Positions 27,431-37,260 are shown, counted from the stretch's first letter. The stretch is 64,000 bases of DNA from Planococcus maritimus (GCF_001687625.2 NZ_CP016538.2:1208501-1272500); one strand, 5' to 3'. Numbers and translations are program-made. The notes: generated by a model not told the origin, from the letters alone.

Positions 27431-29035
27431 ATGTCCTCATTAATTAAAGGTACCGCCATTTTAACATTAGGTTTATTTCTGTCGAAAGTGCTCGGCGTCA
27501 TTTATATCATCCCATTCTACAGCATGGTGGGAGAGGATAATATCGGGCTTTACCAGTATGCCTACATTCCGTATAACTTGATGTTGGCACTGGCGATTTC
27601 CGGTGCGCCGATCGCGTTCTCCAAATTCACGGCCAAATACAATTCACTCGGTGATTATGAAACCGGGAGGAGATTATTGCGTTCAGGCTTATTGACGATG
27701 ATGGTTACAGGATTCGTGTCGTTCTTGGCACTGTATCTATTGGCAGAACCGCTTGCTCGTATTACCATCTCAGACGATGAGCCTATCTACTCGGTAGGCG
27801 ATATTGCAGATGCCATCCGCTGGGTCAGCTTCGCGTTGATCGTGGTGCCGTTCATGAGTCTGTGGCGCGGCTTTTTCCAAGGCTATAATTACATGATGCC
27901 GACCGCCGTGTCGCAATTGATCGAACAGATCGTCCGCATCATCTTCTTGCTCGGCGGTGCGTTCGCAGTCATTTACATATTCGACGGCACGCCAAAAACC
28001 GCCATTCAGTTTGCGGTATTGTCCGCTGCTATTGGTGCACTGGGCGGGCTCGTCACTTTGTATTATTTCTGGCGCAAAAAGAAACCGGAGTACAATCATT
28101 TGCTGTCGACGTCTGTGGAATCTTACGATGTCCGCTTGCGCGATATGTACCGGGAGATCCTGTTATATGCCGTGCCGGTCATTTTCCTTGGCATCGCCAA
28201 CCCTTTGTTCCAGTTTGTCGATTTGATGACCTTTAATCGGGCCATGGCAGCTGGCAATAATATCATGGAAACGGATTTACTCGGGATTTTGAATTTGACT
28301 GCCCATAAACTGGTAATGATCCCAGTCATGCTCGCGACAGGCTTCTCGATGGCGCTCATTCCGCTCATCACGAAGCATTTCACGCGCAATGAGCACTTGC
28401 AAGTAACGAAAACATTGGATCAGTCGTTCCAGTTGATCTTATTCTTGACCTTGCCTGCAGTCATCGGCATGACGATGCTGTCGGATGAACTGTACCATGT
28501 CTTTTATCAAGTGAGCGACATCGGTTCGGAGATCTTGGCACATTATTTGCCGGTCGCGATTCTATTCGCTGCATTCCCCGTCACCGCTTCCATTTTGCAG
28601 GGAATCAATAAACAAAAATGGATTATTATCAACTTAGTAATTGGGCTTGGCTTGAAGGGCTTGTTGAATACGCCGCTCGTCATGTGGTTCGAAACGGATG
28701 GCGCAATCGCTGCGACGATCATTGGTTATGTGGTTGCCATCACGATGAATATGATCATTATTTCAAGAACAATGAATTACCGCTCGAAAATGGTATTCCG
28801 CCGTATTTTACTGATCCTCATCTTGAATGCTGTTATGGCGCTTGCGGTATATTTTGCGATGAACGGTCTGGATTACTTGATCGGCATGGACAATAAATTC
28901 TTGTCGATGATCCGCATTATCTTGATCGGTGGGGTAGGCGCGATTGTTTACGGATACCTCAGCTTGAAGACAGGGCTTGCCCAGAAGCTGCTCGGCGCGA
29001 GAATTACACGCATTACAAGACGCTTCGGCTTCTAG
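27431..29035 (+). CDS. murJ: Lipid II flippase MurJ/YtgP (MOP superfamily)
   Basis: Polytopic membrane protein of 534 residues with about 14 hydrophobic segments. The B. subtilis homologue YtgP flips lipid II for peptidoglycan synthesis. Characteristic stretches include SKVLGVIYIIPFYSMVG near the N-terminus and FFQGYNYMMPTAVSQ with conserved charged and proline positions. GGGAGTG precedes the ATG. It lies 12 bp upstream of the pseudouridine synthase gene and is probably co-transcribed with it. A related SpoVB-type transporter role cannot be excluded. Confidence 0.87.
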   Translation: MSSLIKGTAILTLGLFLSKVLGVIYIIPFYSMVGEDNIGLYQYAYIPYNLMLALAISGAPIAFSKFTAKYNSLGDYETGRRLLRSGLLTMMVTGFVSFLALYLLAEPLARITISDDEPIYSVGDIADAIRWVSFALIVVPFMSLWRGFFQGYNYMMPTAVSQLIEQIVRIIFLLGGAFAVIYIFDGTPKTAIQFAVLSAAIGALGGLVTLYYFWRKKKPEYNHLLSTSVESYDVRLRDMYREILLYAVPVIFLGIANPLFQFVDLMTFNRAMAAGNNIMETDLLGILNLTAHKLVMIPVMLATGFSMALIPLITKHFTRNEHLQVTKTLDQSFQLILFLTLPAVIGMTMLSDELYHVFYQVSDIGSEILAHYLPVAILFAAFPVTASILQGINKQKWIIINLVIGLGLKGLLNTPLVMWFETDGAIAATIIGYVVAITMNMIIISRTMNYRSKMVFRRILLILILNAVMALAVYFAMNGLDYLIGMDNKFLSMIRIILIGGVGAIVYGYLSLKTGLAQKLLGARITRITRRFGF

Positions 29036-29047
29036 GAGGAAACAACT

Positions 29048-29761
29048 ATGAGAATCGATAAACTATTATCGAATTCAGGATTTGGCTCACGAAAAGAAGT
29101 GAAAATCTTGCTGAAATCGAAAGATGTGGAAGTCAACGGCGAAACGGTGCGTGATCCTAAATTTCACGTAGATGAAAAACAAGACCAAGTGTCTGTCGGG
29201 GGCGAATCGGTGATTTACCGGGAATTCATCTACTTGATGATGAACAAACCGCCAGGCGTCATTTCCGCGACAGAAGACCGCTTCGATGAAACCGTCATCG
29301 ACCTTCTGACACCAGAGGAACAGCGCTTTGAACCGTTTCCGGTTGGGCGACTCGATAAAGATACGGAAGGGCTGTTGCTAATCACTAACGATGGCAAATT
29401 GTCCCACGAGCTGTTGTCGCCGAAAAAGCATGTCGACAAAACTTATTATGCGAAAATCGATAGCCCGGTGACAGAGGAAGATGCAGTGGCATTCCAGCGA
29501 GGTGTCGTGCTCGATGATGGGTATGAGACGAAGCCTGCAAAGCTGCGCATTTTACGCAGCGGACAAGAATCCGAAATCGAATTGACCATCACTGAAGGCA
29601 AGTTTCACCAAGTCAAGCGCATGTTCGAAAGCGTCGGCAAACAAGTGGTGTTTCTAAAGCGTTTGTCGATGGGTCCGCTATCGCTTGATGAATCGCTTGC
29701 TAGCGGAGAATACCGCGAATTGAGCGAAGTAGAATTAACCACATTAAAACAAAGAAAATGA
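29048..29761 (+). CDS. ytzG: RsuA-family rRNA pseudouridine synthase
   Basis: Forms pseudouridine, probably in 16S rRNA. An N-terminal S4 RNA-binding domain (MRIDKLLSNSGFGSRKEV) is followed by the catalytic domain with MMNKPPGVISA and the catalytic Asp in GRLDKDTEGLLLIT, then EGKFHQVKRMFESVG. The 237-residue length fits. AGGAGGAA precedes the ATG. The target position is assigned by family only. Confidence 0.9.
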   Translation: MRIDKLLSNSGFGSRKEVKILLKSKDVEVNGETVRDPKFHVDEKQDQVSVGGESVIYREFIYLMMNKPPGVISATEDRFDETVIDLLTPEEQRFEPFPVGRLDKDTEGLLLITNDGKLSHELLSPKKHVDKTYYAKIDSPVTEEDAVAFQRGVVLDDGYETKPAKLRILRSGQESEIELTITEGKFHQVKRMFESVGKQVVFLKRLSMGPLSLDESLASGEYRELSEVELTTLKQRK

Positions 29762-29784
29762 CCGCCTAGGCGGTCATTTTCTTT
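29751..29784. terminator. Bidirectional terminator, perfect palindrome
   Basis: Two 16-bp perfectly complementary arms with a 2-nt centre contain the ytzG stop codon and serve the converging ytzE gene. Confidence 0.9.
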
Positions 29785-29788
29785 GTTT

Positions 29789-30010
29789 TCAGGATGTCAT
29801 CTTGACTTTTTTCTCCGTCGTTGTCCATTTGCCCCGAACCGGGCTTTTGATCAGTTCGTTAAAGGCCAACACATTCAAATCTCTTTGAATGGTGCGAGGA
29901 GTGATGCCGAATTCATCGACCAGATCCTGTGTGGTCACAGTCCCGTTCTCGAGAATGTACTTGTACATGTCTTTGATTCGAATGAGCATGCGGTCAGTTG
30001 TGGGTTTCAT
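29789..30010 (-). CDS. ytzE: DeoR-type HTH protein YtzE
   Basis: A 73-residue protein consisting of little more than a winged helix-turn-helix: RIKDMYKYILENG, VTTQDLVDEFGITPRTIQRDL (recognition helix) and a basic C-terminus. It lacks the sugar-phosphate sensing domain of full-length DeoR proteins, so it may act alone or need a partner. AAGGAGTGG lies 10 bp upstream. Its ATG overlaps by 4 bp (ATGA) the stop of a 59-codon frame upstream, suggesting a two-gene unit. Targets are unknown. Confidence 0.85.
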   Translation of the reverse strand: MKPTTDRMLIRIKDMYKYILENGTVTTQDLVDEFGITPRTIQRDLNVLAFNELIKSPVRGKWTTTEKKVKMTS

Positions 30011-30186
30011 AAGTTAAGAACCACTCCTTCATCTTTAGTACCAATGGCAAAGACTAGCGGACGCGTGAGTGTGGTGTATACAGCAATTAAGGAATAATAG
30101 CGGTAGACAGCTCCTTTTTTTAGAAAATCCGTCAATTTGACTTGTCTGACAATTTGATTATAGCGGAAAAACGTTTCGAATTCCAT
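30007..30186 (-). CDS. Small uncharacterised protein overlapping ytzE
   Basis: A 59-codon frame starts MEFETFFRYNQIVRQVKL and ends KDEGVVLNL. I do not recognise the family. Its stop shares ATGA with the ytzE start, a common sign of coupling. The composition looks protein-like, with a charged N-terminal third and a more hydrophobic, tyrosine-containing centre (YRYYSLIAVYTTL). It occupies most of what is otherwise a 300-bp gap. Weak points: the ribosome-binding site is poor (AAAGAAAA about 11 bp upstream), and a frame this short could be open by chance. Confidence 0.5.
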   Translation of the reverse strand: MEFETFFRYNQIVRQVKLTDFLKKGAVYRYYSLIAVYTTLTRPLVFAIGTKDEGVVLNL

Positions 30187-30313
30187 GATTTCGGGTTTTC
30201 TTTACGGGAACTTAATATGCATGAAATAGAAAGTTTCTGCAGAAAAAAGCCAGCTGTTCTTTAAATTATTTGAAAAAGGTGTACAATAGCCATAACAAAA
30301 AGGAGTGTGAGGC
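30187..30313. promoter_or_regulatory. Intergenic region upstream of pepV and the small gene
   Basis: TACAAT at 30282-30287 is a likely pepV -10, about 27 bp before its start. No good -35 is seen. Nothing else is recognisable. Confidence 0.35.
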
Positions 30314-31684
30314 ATGGATTGGCAGCAGGAAGCAGAGCGGCGTAAAGAAGAATTGCTCAGTGAATTGCAGGAGTTGATCGCAATTCCGAGCGTATTAAGC
30401 GAAGATGGAAATCCTGACGCTCCTTACGGAAAAGAAGTGAGAAAAGCGCTGGATTGGTTTTTGGAAAAAGGAGACCGTGCAGGATTCCAAGTGAAAAACG
30501 TCGATAATGTGGCGGGGCATTTGGAAACTGGCGAGGGGACAGGACTTCTCGGGATCCTTGGCCATGTAGATGTCGTTCCGGCTGGAGACGGCTGGACAAA
30601 AGATCCGTTCGGCGGTGAAATCGCAGACGGCAAACTATTCGGCCGCGGCGCTATTGATGACAAAGGGCCGACAATCGCTGCATGGATGGCGCTGAAAATG
30701 GTCAAGGATGCAGGATACGATTTCAAGCGCCGTGTCCGTTTGATTATTGGTACAGACGAGGAAAGCGGATTCCGCTGTGTGGAGCGGTATTTCCAGACGG
30801 AAGAAATGCCGGATATCGGTTTTGCTCCCGATGCGGATTTTCCGATCATCAATGCGGAAAAAGGCATTGCCGACATCAAGTATTCATTGGCTTCAGGAGA
30901 TGCCGGCGAGTTGCTGGAGTTCACTTCAGGGGAACGAACCAATATGGTGCCGGACCGAGCAGTGGCAAGAGTGGGGCTATCATTCGATGAAATCGATTTG
31001 GCATTCCGTGAATTTTGCGGAGCGGAAGACGTTTCAGGTGATTGCCAGCAGCAAGCTAATGGCACCGTTTTGACCCTGTACGGAAAATCAGCCCATGCCA
31101 TGGAGCCGGATGCCGGCGTCAATGCCGGGATTTTGCTCGCGAAGTTTTTGCAGGATAAAGTGACGCAAGACGGAGCGGCATTCACCCGCTTTATCGCCCA
31201 ATATTTCAGCGGCGATTCTAGGGGCAGAAAGCTTGGGCTTGACTATACAGATGAGGCATCTGGAGATACGACTTTCAATGCCAGTATCATACGCTACAAG
31301 GCAGGAGAGCGAGCTGATGTACGCGTCAGCATGCGTTATTCGGTCAGTTGCCCATTCGATGAATTGATGATGGCTGGCCATGAATTAGAAGGTGTTAGGG
31401 TAGATATAGTATCCAATTCGATGCCGCACCATGTAGATGCAAATGATCCATTTATCAAAACGCTACAGCAGTCATACGAAAAACAAACCGGTGAACACGC
31501 AGACTTATTGGCGATCGGTGGCGGCACATATGCCCGCGTGCTCGATAAAGGAGTTGCTTTTGGCATGTTGTTTCCTGGAGAACCGGATGTTGCGCATCAA
31601 GCCGATGAATTCGTTGATATCGACAATTTAGTAAAAGCTACAGCCATCTATGCAGAAGCCATCTATCAATTGGCTTGCAAATAA
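30314..31684 (+). CDS. pepV: Dipeptidase PepV (M20 family)
   Basis: Zinc dipeptidase that completes peptide degradation in the cytoplasm. Metal-site motifs are GHVDVVPAGDGW, GRGAIDDKGP and the catalytic TDEESGF. The lid domain is inserted after about residue 190. The 456-residue length is near the family norm. AAAAGGAGTGTGAGG lies just before the ATG. The next gene, dat, starts 22 bp downstream, so the two are probably one operon. Confidence 0.93.
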   Translation: MDWQQEAERRKEELLSELQELIAIPSVLSEDGNPDAPYGKEVRKALDWFLEKGDRAGFQVKNVDNVAGHLETGEGTGLLGILGHVDVVPAGDGWTKDPFGGEIADGKLFGRGAIDDKGPTIAAWMALKMVKDAGYDFKRRVRLIIGTDEESGFRCVERYFQTEEMPDIGFAPDADFPIINAEKGIADIKYSLASGDAGELLEFTSGERTNMVPDRAVARVGLSFDEIDLAFREFCGAEDVSGDCQQQANGTVLTLYGKSAHAMEPDAGVNAGILLAKFLQDKVTQDGAAFTRFIAQYFSGDSRGRKLGLDYTDEASGDTTFNASIIRYKAGERADVRVSMRYSVSCPFDELMMAGHELEGVRVDIVSNSMPHHVDANDPFIKTLQQSYEKQTGEHADLLAIGGGTYARVLDKGVAFGMLFPGEPDVAHQADEFVDIDNLVKATAIYAEAIYQLACK

Positions 31685-31706
31685 CGACAGGAAAGAAGGA
31701 ATGGCA

Positions 31707-32555
31707 ATGGAATGGATTTTGTTCAATGGGGAAACGGTAAAAGAACAGGATGTAGAGATTTCAAAAGAAGATCGCGGCTATCAGTTCGGAGACGGCATCT
31801 ATGAAGTGATTCGCGTGTACGAAGGAGATTTATTTACGGCAACCGAACACATCGATCGCTTTTATGACAGTGCAGAAAAAATTCGCATTACGGTTCCTTA
31901 TACCAAAGATGTGTTCCATAAAATGCTCTACGACTTGGTGGAGTTGAATCAAATCGATAACGGTCAAGTATACGTACAAATCACACGTGGGGCGGCTCCG
32001 CGCAATCATCAGTTCCCGGCAAATGCAGAGCCGGTTGTTGTCGGTTACACGAAATCGGTCGAACGCCCGGTGGAAGCTATGGAAAACGGAGTGAAGGCGT
32101 TGCTGCTCGAAGACATGCGCTGGTTGCGCTGTGATATCAAGAGCTTGAACTTGCTTGGTAATGTGCTCGCGAAACAGCAGGCTTCTGAAGAAGGCTATTT
32201 CGAAGCGATTCTTCACCGTGGCGATACCGTAACGGAAGGCTCGTCATCGAATATGTATGGACTCAAGGATGGCATTCTCTATACTCATCCAGCAACCAAT
32301 TTGATTTTAAACGGCATCACAAGACGGGTCATCTTCGAACTTTGTGAAGAGCTTGGCATTGATGTGGTGGAAACGGCGTTCACGAAACAGCAAGCACTTG
32401 AGATGGATGAATTCTTCATGTCTTCTACAACATCTGAGGTGATGCCGGTGATCGAGATTTCCGGACAACAAATTGCGGATGGCACACCTGGCGAGATAAC
32501 GCGCAAACTGCAAAAAGCATTTGAAGCGCGGATTAAATTGGGTGTCATTTCCTGA
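31707..32555 (+). CDS. dat: D-amino acid aminotransferase
   Basis: PLP enzyme of fold type IV that interconverts D-alanine and D-glutamate, supplying D-glutamate for peptidoglycan. Lys145 in CDIKSLNLLGNVLAKQ is the PLP lysine, at the same number as in the classical Bacillus enzyme. EGSSSNMY and TSEVMPV also fit. ATG 31707 is chosen for its AAGAAGGA site 6 bp upstream, giving 282 residues. The longer frame overlaps pepV. A terminator follows. Confidence 0.93.
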   Translation: MEWILFNGETVKEQDVEISKEDRGYQFGDGIYEVIRVYEGDLFTATEHIDRFYDSAEKIRITVPYTKDVFHKMLYDLVELNQIDNGQVYVQITRGAAPRNHQFPANAEPVVVGYTKSVERPVEAMENGVKALLLEDMRWLRCDIKSLNLLGNVLAKQQASEEGYFEAILHRGDTVTEGSSSNMYGLKDGILYTHPATNLILNGITRRVIFELCEELGIDVVETAFTKQQALEMDEFFMSSTTSEVMPVIEISGQQIADGTPGEITRKLQKAFEARIKLGVIS

Positions 32556-32580
32556 TTCTTGCATTTATTATACGATCCCG

Positions 32581-32607
32581 GGACCGGCAAAGAGCCGGTC
32601 CTTTTTT
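32581..32607 (+). terminator. Terminator of pepV-dat
   Basis: GGACCGGC pairs with GCCGGTCC around AAAGA, then six T. Confidence 0.9.
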
Positions 32608-32643
32608 CATGTTTGTCAGTTATAATGAAGTGAGGTGATGACC

Positions 32644-33180
32644 ATGAGCACGCATTATTTTATTGGTATCCGTATTCCACAGCAAATTGCACAACAAATT
32701 GGCCAAGCGAGAGATTCCTGGAATTTGTCTACGCATAAGCGCCTGACACCACCGGGCGATATGCATATTACTTTGGTATTTATCGGCGAAGACCGTTTCG
32801 GGGAATTACAGGAAATTGCCGAGCGGCTCGGAAAAATTGCCAAAGCGTCGTTTCGCTTACAACTCGCTGGCGTCAAGACATTCGGCAATCCGGAAACCCC
32901 GCGTATCGTCTATGCAGCGCTGGCTGATAGCACTGAGCTGATGAATCTTCAACAAGCTGTCGTGCAACAATTAGAGACATTGCAGCTTTCGACAGACCCA
33001 AAACCGTTTGTCCCGCATATTACGCTCGCCAGCCGCTGGAAGGGCGGAAGTCTTCCAGCGAGCTGGGGGCTCGAAGCAATGGAGTTTTTGGTCGATTCGT
33101 TCTCATTATTCGAAATTCATCCGCAAGAAACCCCTCGTTACAAGGAAATTCAAACTTATTCATTGAGAGGCGACGCTTGA
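32644..33180 (+). CDS. thpR: RNA 2',3'-cyclic phosphodiesterase ThpR (YtlP)
   Basis: 2H phosphoesterase (formerly 2'-5' RNA ligase) with both catalytic HxT motifs, MHITLVFIGE near residue 40 and HITLASRWK near residue 125. It has 178 residues. ATG 32644 is preferred to the GTG at 32635 because GTGAGGTG then sits 6 bp upstream. A TATAAT at 32621-32626 may be its -10. The stop overlaps the TTG start of the lipid kinase gene. The physiological RNA substrate is not known. Confidence 0.9.
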   Translation: MSTHYFIGIRIPQQIAQQIGQARDSWNLSTHKRLTPPGDMHITLVFIGEDRFGELQEIAERLGKIAKASFRLQLAGVKTFGNPETPRIVYAALADSTELMNLQQAVVQQLETLQLSTDPKPFVPHITLASRWKGGSLPASWGLEAMEFLVDSFSLFEIHPQETPRYKEIQTYSLRGDA

Positions 33181-34109
33181 GCGTCCGGCAAATTTATATG
33201 AAAATTATCTTTGTTATTAACCCGCAAGCTGGAAATGGCGCGGCACTCATGAAATGGCACAAGTTTGCCAAAACGATCGATTTTCCACATGAAGCATTCA
33301 TCACACGATCCTCCGGGCATGCCTTTCAATTGGTCAGCCAGTTGACAACACAGCCGGACAAAAGCCTAGTGATAGGTTTTGGTGGAGAAGGCACGATGCG
33401 AGAAATTGCCGCGGCGGCAGCCGGTGCAGGGCATTTAATTATCGCTTCGGTGCCTGCAGGATCGGGCAATGATTTCGCCAGGACGTTCAGCTGCTTCTCC
33501 GATACACAGGAAATCCAGCGATACATAGACAGCCCAGCTGAATTAGCGACCGACATCGGCCAAGTGACGGGCACAACGGAGCAGCTATTTGCTAGCAGTT
33601 CAGGAATCGGCTTTGATGCGGCTGTTGCACAAGCGGTCAATCATTCACGCATGAAACGATGGCTGAATAAAGTCGGGCTTGGCAAACTGGCCTATTTGAT
33701 TTTTGTCATAAAGACCTTGTTTACATTCGAGAAATTTCAACTGACGGTCGAAGCAAATGAAGCGGTTCACCATTTTGATGATGTGTGGCTCGCCACCGTC
33801 AGCAATCAACCGTATTTCGGTGGAGGGATGAAAATATCGCCTTGCTCGTCTGTCCATGATGGCCTGCTTGAATTGACGGTCGTCCACGGCTTGCCGAGAT
33901 TGAAACTGCTGGCTGTTTTTGGTACGGTATTTAGCGGAAGCCATACGAAATTCTCGGAAGTCGTGCAGTTCAGCGAAGAGCGTTTTGTACTCGTCGTGGA
34001 CCGCTCAGTGCCGCGTCATGTGGACGGCGATGAGGCAGCAATGGCGTCTGTAAAAGAAGAACTTGAGTTTCGCGTATCCGCCAAACATTGGCAACAAGCA
34101 AAATTATAA
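33177..34109 (+). CDS. ytlR: Diacylglycerol kinase-family lipid kinase YtlR
   Basis: DAGK-catalytic-domain protein. It has IIFVINPQAGNG at the N-terminus, the nucleotide-binding GFGGEGTMREIAAA (family GGDGT written GGEGT here) and SVPAGSGNDFARTF. The 310 residues include a C-terminal beta-sandwich. TTG 33177 is chosen because GAGAGG lies 6 bp upstream and it overlaps the thpR stop by 4 bp. ATG 33198 has no ribosome-binding site. The lipid substrate is unknown. A role as true diacylglycerol kinase is not implied. Confidence 0.88.
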   Translation: MSVRQIYMKIIFVINPQAGNGAALMKWHKFAKTIDFPHEAFITRSSGHAFQLVSQLTTQPDKSLVIGFGGEGTMREIAAAAAGAGHLIIASVPAGSGNDFARTFSCFSDTQEIQRYIDSPAELATDIGQVTGTTEQLFASSSGIGFDAAVAQAVNHSRMKRWLNKVGLGKLAYLIFVIKTLFTFEKFQLTVEANEAVHHFDDVWLATVSNQPYFGGGMKISPCSSVHDGLLELTVVHGLPRLKLLAVFGTVFSGSHTKFSEVVQFSEERFVLVVDRSVPRHVDGDEAAMASVKEELEFRVSAKHWQQAKL

Positions 34110-34130
34110 CCAGAAAGAGGATGTCTATAC

Positions 34131-34778
34131 ATGAGAGCAAGATACAAACCATGGGCTGCAGAATTGATCGAGGCCCATCCGGAAATCGTCATTCCGAATC
34201 CGGAAACACTGAAAGGCAAGTGGCACGAGGAGTTCGGCAATGACCATCCGATCCATATCGAAGCCGGAAGCGGAAAAGGCCGTTTCATTACGGGAATGGC
34301 ACAAGCCAATCCGGATATCAATTATATTGGTATTGAGTTGTTCGAAAGCGTTATTGTGACAGCTCTTCAAGGGGCGCTCGAGCCAGAAGACGGCATCCCA
34401 AACTTGCGCCTCTTGCAAGTGAATGCGCAAGAGCTTGAAACTTTTTTTGAAGCGAGCGAAATCGGTCGCGTTTACTTGAACTTTTCGGATCCTTGGCCAA
34501 AAACCCGTCACGCGAAACGCCGTTTGACGCACGAGAGTTTCCTGAAACTGTATGAACGCGTTTTGCCAGAAGGTGGCGAAATTCATTTTAAGACTGATAA
34601 TCGAGGGCTTTTTGAATATTCACTCACAAGTATTTCCGAATATGGTATGTTATTGAAGGATGTATCGTTAGATCTTCATGCCAACGAACCAGAATGGAAT
34701 ATCATGACAGAATATGAAGAGAAGTTTTTGAAAAAAGGGCAGCCGATTTACCGGCTGGAGGCGAAATTCCAAGCGTAA
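34131..34778 (+). CDS. trmB: tRNA (guanine-N7)-methyltransferase TrmB
   Basis: Methylates G46 of tRNA. It has [13 protein letters not shown] (SAM motif), [10 protein letters not shown], the catalytic region [18 protein letters not shown] and [13 protein letters not shown]. Length 215 residues, normal for Firmicutes. AAAGAGGA precedes the start. It lies 21 bp after the lipid kinase gene and 25 bp before ytnP, within one apparent operon. Confidence 0.96.
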   Translation: MRARYKPWAAELIEAHPEIVIPNPETLKGKWHEEFGNDHPIHIEAGSGKGRFITGMAQANPDINYIGIELFESVIVTALQGALEPEDGIPNLRLLQVNAQELETFFEASEIGRVYLNFSDPWPKTRHAKRRLTHESFLKLYERVLPEGGEIHFKTDNRGLFEYSLTSISEYGMLLKDVSLDLHANEPEWNIMTEYEEKFLKKGQPIYRLEAKFQA

Positions 34779-34803
34779 CATCAACTCATAAGGGGGAGTT
34801 TGT

Positions 34804-35661
34804 ATGCAGAAATTTCAATTTCACGATATGGAGTTAACTTGGCTTGATGGGGGAACGACGTGGCTCGACGGGGGCACGATGTTCGGTGTCGTTCCGAAAG
34901 TAGTATGGTCAAAACGCTATCCTGTAAACGGGCACAATCAAATCGAATTGCCAACGCATCCGATTTTGGTGCAATTTGAGGGACGTAATATTCTCGTAGA
35001 CAGCGGCCTTGGCAACGGCAAATTGAGCGAGCGCCAAAAGCGCAATTTGGGCGTTTCCTCGGAATCGCGTGTAGAAGAAGAGCTAGAAGAACTAGGCTTG
35101 TCTGCAGGCGATATTGACACTGTCTTAATGACACATCTTCACGGCGATCATGCGGCTGGCTTGACGAAGAAACAAGGCGAAGCGTATGTGTCGGCGTTCC
35201 CGAATGCAAAAATTTATGTATCGGCAGTGGAATGGGAAGAAATGCAAAACCCGAATATCCGCTCACGCAATACGTATTGGAAAGAAAACTGGGAGCCGAT
35301 TATCGGCCAGGTCGAAACCTTTACTGACGAAATGACCATTTTCGATGCGATCACTATGATCCATACGGGTGGGCATTCAAACGGCCATAGCGTCATTAAA
35401 TTTGAGCAAAACGGAGAAACGATTCTCCACATGGGTGACATTATGCCGACCCATGCGCACCAAAACCCGCTTTGGGTATTGGCGTTTGACGATTATCCGA
35501 TGGACTCCATCTATGCAAAAGACAAGCTGATGAAAGAAGCCTTGCCGGGCAATTTCTACTTCAGTTTCTATCACGATGCCTTTTACCGCCTGATCAAATG
35601 GACTGAGGACGGGAAAGAAGTCGTTGATGCTTTGGAACGTAAAGAAAAGGTATTTGAATAA
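34804..35661 (+). CDS. ytnP: Metallo-beta-lactamase fold lactonase YtnP
   Basis: Probable quorum-quenching lactonase. The B. subtilis homologue degrades N-acyl homoserine lactones and a Streptomyces signal. Zinc ligands are in [22 protein letters not shown] and [12 protein letters not shown]. It has 285 residues. AAGGGGGAG precedes the ATG. The near-duplicated TWLDGGT pair at residues 12-25 resembles the family pattern and is not a recent duplication. A bidirectional terminator follows. Confidence 0.9.
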   Translation: MQKFQFHDMELTWLDGGTTWLDGGTMFGVVPKVVWSKRYPVNGHNQIELPTHPILVQFEGRNILVDSGLGNGKLSERQKRNLGVSSESRVEEELEELGLSAGDIDTVLMTHLHGDHAAGLTKKQGEAYVSAFPNAKIYVSAVEWEEMQNPNIRSRNTYWKENWEPIIGQVETFTDEMTIFDAITMIHTGGHSNGHSVIKFEQNGETILHMGDIMPTHAHQNPLWVLAFDDYPMDSIYAKDKLMKEALPGNFYFSFYHDAFYRLIKWTEDGKEVVDALERKEKVFE

Positions 35662-35697
35662 AAAAATGCCCTGCGGTTATATCGCAGGGCATTTTTT
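35661..35697. terminator. Bidirectional terminator between ytnP and ytzB
   Basis: A 15-bp stem (AAAAAATGCCCTGCG and complement) surrounds GTTATAT. Confidence 0.93.
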
Positions 35698-36010
35698 ATG
35701 ATTTGGTGACTTCGAGGACAGCGCCTGTATAAGCGTCGGCCAAAAACTCATATTGCTCAAGTTCATCGTCCCGGTGGCGTGTGATGCCGCCTTTGTAGAC
35801 CTCAGTCTTGACCGCATGTTGGTTGTAAGGCTCAGTTTTCATAAAGATCCATGAACCATCGATCGGGCCTTCCTCTTTAAAAGACTGTTTAACTTTTTTC
35901 AACACATCATCAGCTGGATAAAGCGTTTGTTTGTTTTCGTAAACTTCCTTTGCGATATAAGCTGCGGCAGCGCCGGCAGCAAATCCAATGAGCAAATCAC
36001 GATTTTTCAT
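35696..36010 (-). CDS. ytzB: PepSY-like small membrane-anchored protein YtzB
   Basis: A 104-residue protein with an N-terminal hydrophobic anchor (LLIGFAAGAAAAYIA) and an extracytoplasmic PepSY-like domain ending in YEFLADAYTGAVLEV. PepSY domains are often linked to inhibition of secreted proteases, but no target is evident here. AAAGGAGG precedes the start. It is a single gene, converging on ytnP and diverging from the M42 peptidase gene ytoP. Confidence 0.82.
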   Translation of the reverse strand: MKNRDLLIGFAAGAAAAYIAKEVYENKQTLYPADDVLKKVKQSFKEEGPIDGSWIFMKTEPYNQHAVKTEVYKGGITRHRDDELEQYEFLADAYTGAVLEVTKS

Positions 36011-36186
36011 GAAAACCCCTCCTTTGCATTCTGGCTAAATTGTACCATAAAGAAGAAAAATGCACGTGAAGAACGATAAGGACTCCAAATATTTCGTTAA
36101 TCGAACTACCTGAACTGGCATTCAGTGTGAAAAACCTCTAAACTGATTAAGGATACAGTTACTCATTCGATCAAGGGGGAAACAAA

Positions 36187-37260
36187 ATGAACCAGGATAC
36201 ACGAGCAATGTTTAAAACTTTAACGGAACTTCCGGGAGCGCCAGGCAATGAACACGCCGTGCGCAAATTCATGCGCAGCGAGCTTGAAAAATATTCGGAT
36301 GAACTTATACAGGATAATCTCGGCAGCGTATTTGGCGTCAAGAAAGGTCCACAAGACAGCCCTCGTGTCATGGTAGCCGGGCATATGGACGAAGTTGGCT
36401 TCATGGTAACGCAAATCACCGATAACGGCATGCTGCGCTTCCAGCCACTAGGTGGTTGGTGGAATCAAGTCATGTTGGCCATGCGCGTGGATGTCATTAC
36501 AAGCGACCGAACCATTCCAGGCGTCGTCGGGTCGATCCCGCCACATTTGTTAGATGAGGCGACTCGCCAAAAGCCGATGGATATTAAAAATATGCTGATT
36601 GATATTGGTGCAGACGATAAAGAAGATGCACTGTCGATGGGGATCCGCCCTGGACAGCAAATCATCCCGTTCAGTCCGTTCACTCCGATGGCCAATGACA
36701 AGAAAATCATGGCAAAATCCTGGGATAACCGCTACGGCTGTGGATTATCGATTGAATTATTGAAAGAACTGCAAGGAGAATCCTTGCCCAACCAATTGTT
36801 CTCCGGTGCAACGGTTATGGAAGAAGTCGGGCTGCGCGGTGCACAAACAGCAGCGAACCTAATCCAGCCAGACATTTTCTTTGCGTTAGACGCAAGTCCG
36901 GCAAACGATGCGACAGGCGATAAGAATGAATTCGGCCAGCTCGGCCAAGGTGCGCTTTTGCGAATTCTTGACCGCACAATGGTTACGCATCGCGGCATGC
37001 GTGAATTCATTTTGGATACAGCCGAAACGCACAACATCCCATACCAGTACTTTGTCTCTCAAGGCGGTACAGATGCAGGGAAGGTCCACATCGCTAACGA
37101 AGGGATCCCGAGTTCTGTTATCGGCATTTGCTCTCGCTATATCCATACCTCGGCGTCGGTCATCCACACCGACGATTATGCAGCAGCGAAAGAGCTGCTC
37201 GTCAAACTGGTCAAAGCAACGGACCAATCAACAATGGACACGATCAAACAAAACGTCTAA
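36187..37260 (+). CDS. ytoP: M42-family metal-dependent aminopeptidase YtoP
   Basis: Tetrahedral-type aminopeptidase of the glutamyl/deblocking aminopeptidase family. Dinuclear metal-site motifs are [24 protein letters not shown], the catalytic [12 protein letters not shown] and [12 protein letters not shown], with [19 protein letters not shown] near the C-terminus. It has 357 residues. AAGGGGG precedes the ATG. It is a single gene. Its terminator has been duplicated by the element inserted just downstream. Confidence 0.93.
   Translation: MNQDTRAMFKTLTELPGAPGNEHAVRKFMRSELEKYSDELIQDNLGSVFGVKKGPQDSPRVMVAGHMDEVGFMVTQITDNGMLRFQPLGGWWNQVMLAMRVDVITSDRTIPGVVGSIPPHLLDEATRQKPMDIKNMLIDIGADDKEDALSMGIRPGQQIIPFSPFTPMANDKKIMAKSWDNRYGCGLSIELLKELQGESLPNQLFSGATVMEEVGLRGAQTAANLIQPDIFFALDASPANDATGDKNEFGQLGQGALLRILDRTMVTHRGMREFILDTAETHNIPYQYFVSQGGTDAGKVHIANEGIPSSVIGICSRYIHTSASVIHTDDYAAAKELLVKLVKATDQSTMDTIKQNV

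Noticed and set aside
34837-34878. Tandem [14 protein letters not shown] in ytnP as a recent duplication
   Set aside because: The two units differ at synonymous sites, and the B. subtilis protein has a similar TWLNGGV...DGGA pattern, so it is family structure.
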